From Pseudopedobacter sp038243635 (GTDB lineage: Bacteria; Bacteroidota; Bacteroidia; Sphingobacteriales; Sphingobacteriaceae): a DNA stretch of 64,000 nt. The notes beneath the pieces were generated by a model that worked only from the letters and a program-made list of their open reading frames with translations, did no database searches and was not told where the DNA came from. The stretch is from positions 1 to 64,000 of the forward strand of contig JBBSQW010000008.1 in assembly GCA_038243635.1 (NCBI GenBank), given 5' to 3'. A program made the position numbers and the translations under genes. Positions 60,491-64,000 of this stretch are shown here, in pieces. Every line of letters starts with the position of its first letter. Positions within the stretch are counted from its first letter, which is position 1.

Positions 60491-62863
60491 TTAAAACTTA
60501 AAGTTAAGCGCTAAAAGAAAGTTTGTTTCTGCCTGTGGAAAGTAATAATTTTCTGTACTTAAAGAGCCATCATAAATACCACTAAAAGTGTAGCCGTTAC
60601 TTTCGTAAAGCTCATTAAAAATGTTATTTGCTAATAAACCAACCTCGATTGCTTTTACACCTTTAAGTTTAAAGTTGTAGTTCAGCCTTAGGTTGTTCAC
60701 AAAAAACGCATCCAGCTTTCGAGCATCGTTAGAGGTGTTATCCAAATATTGCTTACTTACATATTTGCTTAAAAGTGCAATCTCAAAATTTTGTAATGGT
60801 TTATAAGCAATTGTGCTTGAGCCCACATAGTTTGGAGAAAAAGCTATATTGGTTTTACTATAATCATTTACTTGTTGCCCAACATAATCGTCGCCAACGT
60901 ATTCATCAATAAACTCTACAAAGTTTTTTACTTTATTTTGGCTAAAAGCACTGGTTAAAGCCCAGCTAATCTTTGGAGAAATAGAAAGTGTTGCATCCAG
61001 CTCAATCCCGTTTCTATAGCTTTTGTCTACGTTAGATCTAATGTAACTACCCACATCATTAATCTGTCCTGTTAAAACCAATTGGTCTTTATAGTTCATC
61101 AAATAAATATTGGCACCAGCATTTAACCATTTACTTTTGATACGGTAACCAATTTCTACATCATTTAGCCGTTCGGCTTTTGGCCTGCTTTGTGGCGTAG
61201 AGTTTACGTAATCTTTACGGTTTGGTTCTTTGTTACCAATAGCGTAAGAGGCGTAAAAATTACTCTGTGCATCAATAATATAAGTAAACCCAATTTTAGG
61301 ATTAAAGAAGTTAAGTGTAGCGTCTTGGGTAATATTGTTTTTGTTATAATCGAACCCAAAAAATTTATAGTAAATAGTTCTGTACTGTAAATCTGCAAAC
61401 AAAGACAGTTTATCTAATTGGTAATTTGCTTTTCCGTAAACGTTAAAATCCGATTTAAAAGCATCGTCCTCATAGTAACGATCATGTATTTTACGTTGCG
61501 AAGAGAATTTTGCCCAAATGATTTCGCCATAATGATCGCCAGCATATTCGTTATAAGCGCCACCTAACGTAAAATCTAAATCAGTACTTGGTTGGTAACG
61601 CAAAGAGTAAGTTGCACCATAGAACTGGTTATCTAACCAGCGCCTTCTCACTAAATCAGTTTTAGCAATGGTATCTGTTCCTATAAACAGCGAGTCTAAA
61701 CCATAGGTCCCAAACTTTTGGTTTTTTTTAAATTCTTCGTAATATCCTCTTCCTTTGGTATAATGTAGGGCCGCATTTGCAGATAATTTATCAGAGAAGC
61801 TTTTAGAATAAAGCAACTGATAATGATCTTGTTGATAGTTGTCTGTTTGATCTTGATAATTAAATTCGTTAAAACGTCTGTCGGTTTTAAGTTTACTTTC
61901 AGGAATACCGTTCCAAGCTTGGTAAGTTTTTTCTTTGCCAGAGAAAACGTTCAATCTTAATAAACTGCTTTTTCCGTAATAAGCACCAGAAGCAAAGTAA
62001 GACTTTAGGTCTGATGATGCGCTATCTATATAACCGTCAGATACAATTCGCGATAAGCGACCGTCAAAAGCAAACTTGCCGTTGATTAATCCTGTACCTA
62101 TGTTTAAGGAGTTTTTTAAGGTGTTATAAGAGCCTGCGGAGTTGCTAAGCTCAAAGTATGAAGAATCTCTTAGCTTACCAGTTTGGATATTTAAACTACC
62201 GCCAAAAGCACCTGCTCCGTTTGTTGACGTTCCTACACCACGTTGAATTTGGATATTATCTACTGAAGAAGCAAAATCTGGTAAATTCACCCAAAAAGAA
62301 CCTTGGCTTTCCGAGTCATTATAAGGGATTCCATTAATCGTCACGTTTACCCGGGCAGCATCAGAGCCTCTAATCCGCATGCTTGTGTAGCCCACACCTG
62401 CTCCGGCGTCAGAAAAAGTAACCACTCCTGGAGTTTGGTCTAACAAATAAGGTAAATCTTGCCCAAAGTTGTTTTTAGCAATATCTTCTTTAGATAGATT
62501 TTTGAAAGTAGTTGCCGAGTTTTCTGATGCTCTGGTCGCATTTACAACAACTTCATCTGCCAAAAGCTGTAGTTTTGTTAAACCAACATTTAAAGTTTTA
62601 CTTTCACTTAAACTCACTGCTACCGTTTTACTTTGGTAGCCTACAAAGCTTACTTTTAATTGGTAGTTCCCAGCCTTCAGGTTGTTAAAACGGTAAAGCC
62701 CGGCTCCGGTAGATTGTACGGTTAAGTTTCCTAGGGTAATTGACGCACCGTTAAGTGCGTTGTTGTTTTCCTGATCGGCAATCTTTCCCTGTAAAGATAA
62801 TTGTGCCCACAGCATCCCCGGCAGTAAAACTGCAGCAATAAATGCAAAAATGAATTTTTTCAA
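60491..62863 (-). CDS. TonB-dependent receptor, probable thiamine transporter
   Basis: A 790-residue outer-membrane receptor. Signal peptide to about residue 20, then a carboxypeptidase-regulatory-like domain (LQGKIADQENNNALNGASIT, about 23-105), plug domain (VNATRASENSATTFKNL, GVGYTSMRIRGSD, GTSTNGAGAFGGSLN) and a large beta-barrel ending in NFLLALNFKF with the terminal aromatic residue. A TPP riboswitch lies directly upstream on the same strand, so it probably takes up thiamine or a precursor; receptors under THI elements in Bacteroidota are predicted to do so. Translation starts at TTG 62863. No PnuT gene adjoins it. Confidence 0.9.
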   Translation of the reverse strand: MKKFIFAFIAAVLLPGMLWAQLSLQGKIADQENNNALNGASITLGNLTVQSTGAGLYRFNNLKAGNYQLKVSFVGYQSKTVAVSLSESKTLNVGLTKLQLLADEVVVNATRASENSATTFKNLSKEDIAKNNFGQDLPYLLDQTPGVVTFSDAGAGVGYTSMRIRGSDAARVNVTINGIPYNDSESQGSFWVNLPDFASSVDNIQIQRGVGTSTNGAGAFGGSLNIQTGKLRDSSYFELSNSAGSYNTLKNSLNIGTGLINGKFAFDGRLSRIVSDGYIDSASSDLKSYFASGAYYGKSSLLRLNVFSGKEKTYQAWNGIPESKLKTDRRFNEFNYQDQTDNYQQDHYQLLYSKSFSDKLSANAALHYTKGRGYYEEFKKNQKFGTYGLDSLFIGTDTIAKTDLVRRRWLDNQFYGATYSLRYQPSTDLDFTLGGAYNEYAGDHYGEIIWAKFSSQRKIHDRYYEDDAFKSDFNVYGKANYQLDKLSLFADLQYRTIYYKFFGFDYNKNNITQDATLNFFNPKIGFTYIIDAQSNFYASYAIGNKEPNRKDYVNSTPQSRPKAERLNDVEIGYRIKSKWLNAGANIYLMNYKDQLVLTGQINDVGSYIRSNVDKSYRNGIELDATLSISPKISWALTSAFSQNKVKNFVEFIDEYVGDDYVGQQVNDYSKTNIAFSPNYVGSSTIAYKPLQNFEIALLSKYVSKQYLDNTSNDARKLDAFFVNNLRLNYNFKLKGVKAIEVGLLANNIFNELYESNGYTFSGIYDGSLSTENYYFPQAETNFLLALNFKF

Positions 62864-62884
62864 TGTTTTAATTTTAATTTAACG

Positions 62885-62909
62885 AAATGGTATAGGGGTC
62901 ATACCATTT
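62885..62909 (-). promoter_or_regulatory. hairpin between riboswitch and receptor start
   Basis: A perfect 9-bp stem (AAATGGTAT / ATACCATTT) with a 7-base loop which on the transcript reads GACCCCT. Six loop bases could pair with AGGGGT at the start of the riboswitch, so the hairpin is a candidate expression platform. It lies 22 bp before the start codon. Confidence 0.5.
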
Positions 62910-62934
62910 ACTAAATAAATTAAATATACCTTTT

Positions 62935-63118
62935 GTCCCTACGTCGGCATTATCCGAATCAGGTGCATCTTGAAGTTTAAAATTGCGGGTTTAAAGTTGA
63001 AACGCGCGTATCTCAGCTTTTTACTTTTTACATTTCACTTCAAAAATGGGTATGTTCTCAGCCTGGTTTTGCATTTGTGCAGATGGTTAAATCTGTTTAC
63101 ACAAACAAGGCACCCCTT
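62935..63118 (-). promoter_or_regulatory. TPP riboswitch (THI element)
   Basis: On the minus strand all conserved blocks occur in order: GGGGTGCC, GGCTGAGA, ATACCC, GCACCTGAT, TAATGCCGACGTAGGGA. Between ATACCC and GCACCTGAT an about 80-base extended P3 arm is closed by TTGAAGT / ACTTCAA. The arm contains a second CTGAGATAC-like sequence. The element precedes the TonB-dependent receptor and should repress it when thiamine pyrophosphate is abundant. Confidence 0.93.
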
Positions 63119-63129
63119 ATTGATTGGCG

Positions 63130-63137
63130 CAAAGATA
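63130..63137 (-). promoter_or_regulatory. candidate -7 element for the riboswitch-receptor transcript
   Basis: The minus strand reads TATCTTTG, matching TAnnTTTG. It lies 12 bp ahead of the riboswitch 5' block, so the transcript would start with the aptamer, as expected. Confidence 0.6.
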
Positions 63138-63217
63138 TAGATTAATCTCACTTTCGCGATTAATTGAATTATTATTCCAAATAACTGACAAACGAAAGGT
63201 TTAGCTTTTGGTGTTTT

Positions 63218-63290
63218 GGGCGTTTTAACACGCTATCCGCTTTATCTTTTGTCGAAAAGCCAAAAGGATGTCGCTACTATCGTTAACGCA
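63218..63290 (+). repeat. dispersed intergenic repeat, copy 3
   Basis: It runs from GGGCGTTTTAACACGCTATC through TTTATCTTTT and AAAAGGATGTCGC to ATCGTTAACGCA. It is the best-preserved copy next to 4765-4873. Confidence 0.6.
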
Positions 63291-63364
63291 AATACAGGTT
63301 AAATAGCGGTAGGATTGGTTAAAATGCAATTTTTATAAGTTTCGATCAGAGCTTTTTAAAAAAA

Positions 63365-63940
63365 CTATGCAAACGAATACGTTTTTTCTGGCGTAATACA
63401 ATGAGTTAGCCTAATATCTTGTTGATGTGTGTCCAATATTTCAGAGATGGGTTCAAATAAGGAAACTCCTATTTTTAAAACATTAGGCTTGCACTTCTCT
63501 AAAAATCGATCATAAAATCCGCCACCGTATCCTACTCTGTGTCCTTGTTGGTCAAAAGTTAATAAAGGAATAATTACCGCATCTATCAATTGAGGATCAA
63601 GTTTTTCGCCGTATAAGGGTTCAGGAATTTGCTGTTTGTTTTTAACCAATACCGTTGCTTCAGGGTCAAAAACAATAGTTTCCATTTCTTTGGTTTTAAA
63701 ATCACAACGTGGAACAACTATTTGAATATGCGGATGCTGGGTTTTAAAAAAATGAATGAACTCAAAAGTATCAATCTCTTTTTTTTCCACAATTGGAAGA
63801 AAGAGGTGTACAGTAATTATTTTAGACCAGTTAAACTTGCTAAAATGCGCTAATAGTTGATCATTTAACAACCAAAATTGACTTTTCGAGAGTTTCTCTC
63901 GCTCTAAAATAGCATGTTTTCTTAAGGTTTGTTTTTCCAA
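63365..63940 (-). CDS. 5-formyltetrahydrofolate cyclo-ligase
   Basis: A 191-residue enzyme converting 5-formyl-THF to 5,10-methenyl-THF with ATP. The N terminus has the basic REK start (HAILEREKLSKSQ), the middle FLPIVEKKEIDTF and the C-terminal family motif GYGGGFYDRFL near residue 137. Length is typical. It starts at TTG 63940; there is no in-frame ATG near. Confidence 0.92.
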   Translation of the reverse strand: MEKQTLRKHAILEREKLSKSQFWLLNDQLLAHFSKFNWSKIITVHLFLPIVEKKEIDTFEFIHFFKTQHPHIQIVVPRCDFKTKEMETIVFDPEATVLVKNKQQIPEPLYGEKLDPQLIDAVIIPLLTFDQQGHRVGYGGGFYDRFLEKCKPNVLKIGVSLFEPISEILDTHQQDIRLTHCITPEKTYSFA

Positions 63941-64000
63941 TTGTCAATTAAATAGAACAGTGTAAAGATATAGATAATCAATCTGAAAAGCTGTAAAACA

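Noticed and set aside
1..64000. CRISPR arrays, tRNA or rRNA genes, prophage
   Set aside because: No regularly spaced repeats, no cloverleaf-like or rRNA sequence, and no phage structural genes were recognised on reading both strands. A tRNA covariance search would be decisive.

Overview
The window looks like a chromosomal segment of a Bacteroidota member, most likely Sphingobacteriaceae (Pedobacter-like). The signs are low GC, Bacteroidota-type -7 promoter elements (TAnnTTTG) before several genes, typical families (DUF4349, DUF5117/5118-type zinc protease, HYC_CC_PP, DUF3347, TviB/TviC capsule enzymes, YwqE-type phosphatase, Csp-like cysteine bundle) and dispersed repeats of the kind seen in that group. 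The assignment rests on family knowledge, not on a database search. No rRNA, tRNA, CRISPR array or complete insertion sequence was seen.

Layout. 0-1.2 kb: an accessory edge with one exported protein bounded by 15-bp inverted repeats that look like cassette core sites. 1.2-4.8 kb: divergent nadB (coupled to a gamma-carbonic anhydrase-like gene) and nadA, the first steps of de novo NAD synthesis. 4.8-12.5 kb: S41 peptidase, DUF4349 lipoprotein, YeiH-type exporter with a LysR regulator, a short-chain dehydrogenase, and a HipA-like kinase/HIRAN pair whose kinase has an in-frame stop. 12.6-15.9 kb: a large zinc metalloprotease lipoprotein, then a GIY-YIG gene between copies of a 100-bp palindromic repeat.

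15.9-33.9 kb is one surface-polysaccharide (capsule/EPS) locus, almost all on the minus strand: Wza-like export protein, Wzc-like tyrosine autokinase, TviC epimerase, TviB dehydrogenase, Wzx flippase, pyruvyltransferase, three glycosyltransferases, a polymerase-like membrane protein, a beta-helix lipoprotein, an acetyltransferase, and an epimerase/initiating phosphotransferase pair at the distal end. The matching YwqE/CpsB phosphatase diverges at 33195. 34-43 kb holds a PAS protein, a cupin, a repeat-rich 1-kb gap, an MlaEFD lipid transport operon, a secreted FAD protein and several uncharacterised genes. 43-45.5 kb carries rsgA and ffh.

45.8-55.5 kb is a copper-handling island on the plus strand: Cu(I) P-type ATPase, small HMA protein, an AraC-type regulator with an HMA-like N terminus, a cysteine-rich four-helix protein, an unknown membrane protein, a His-rich HYC_CC_PP protein, two DUF3347 proteins, a haem-binding-type protein, and a large protein joining a heavy-metal-binding domain, a multicopper oxidase and a CopB-like C terminus. 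Together they would export, sequester and oxidise copper from cytosol to outer membrane. 55.6-64 kb returns to housekeeping: a 49-residue membrane protein, two tatA genes, gatA, a LysM lytic transglycosylase, an MscS channel, a TonB-dependent receptor under a TPP riboswitch (probable thiamine uptake), and 5-formyl-THF cyclo-ligase.

The best leads for new biology are the copper island (fused regulator, triple-fusion oxidase, uncharacterised partners), the GIY-YIG gene embedded in its repeat family, the interrupted kinase/HIRAN pair, the cassette-like gene at the left edge, and a nine-G tract in a capsule glycosyltransferase.
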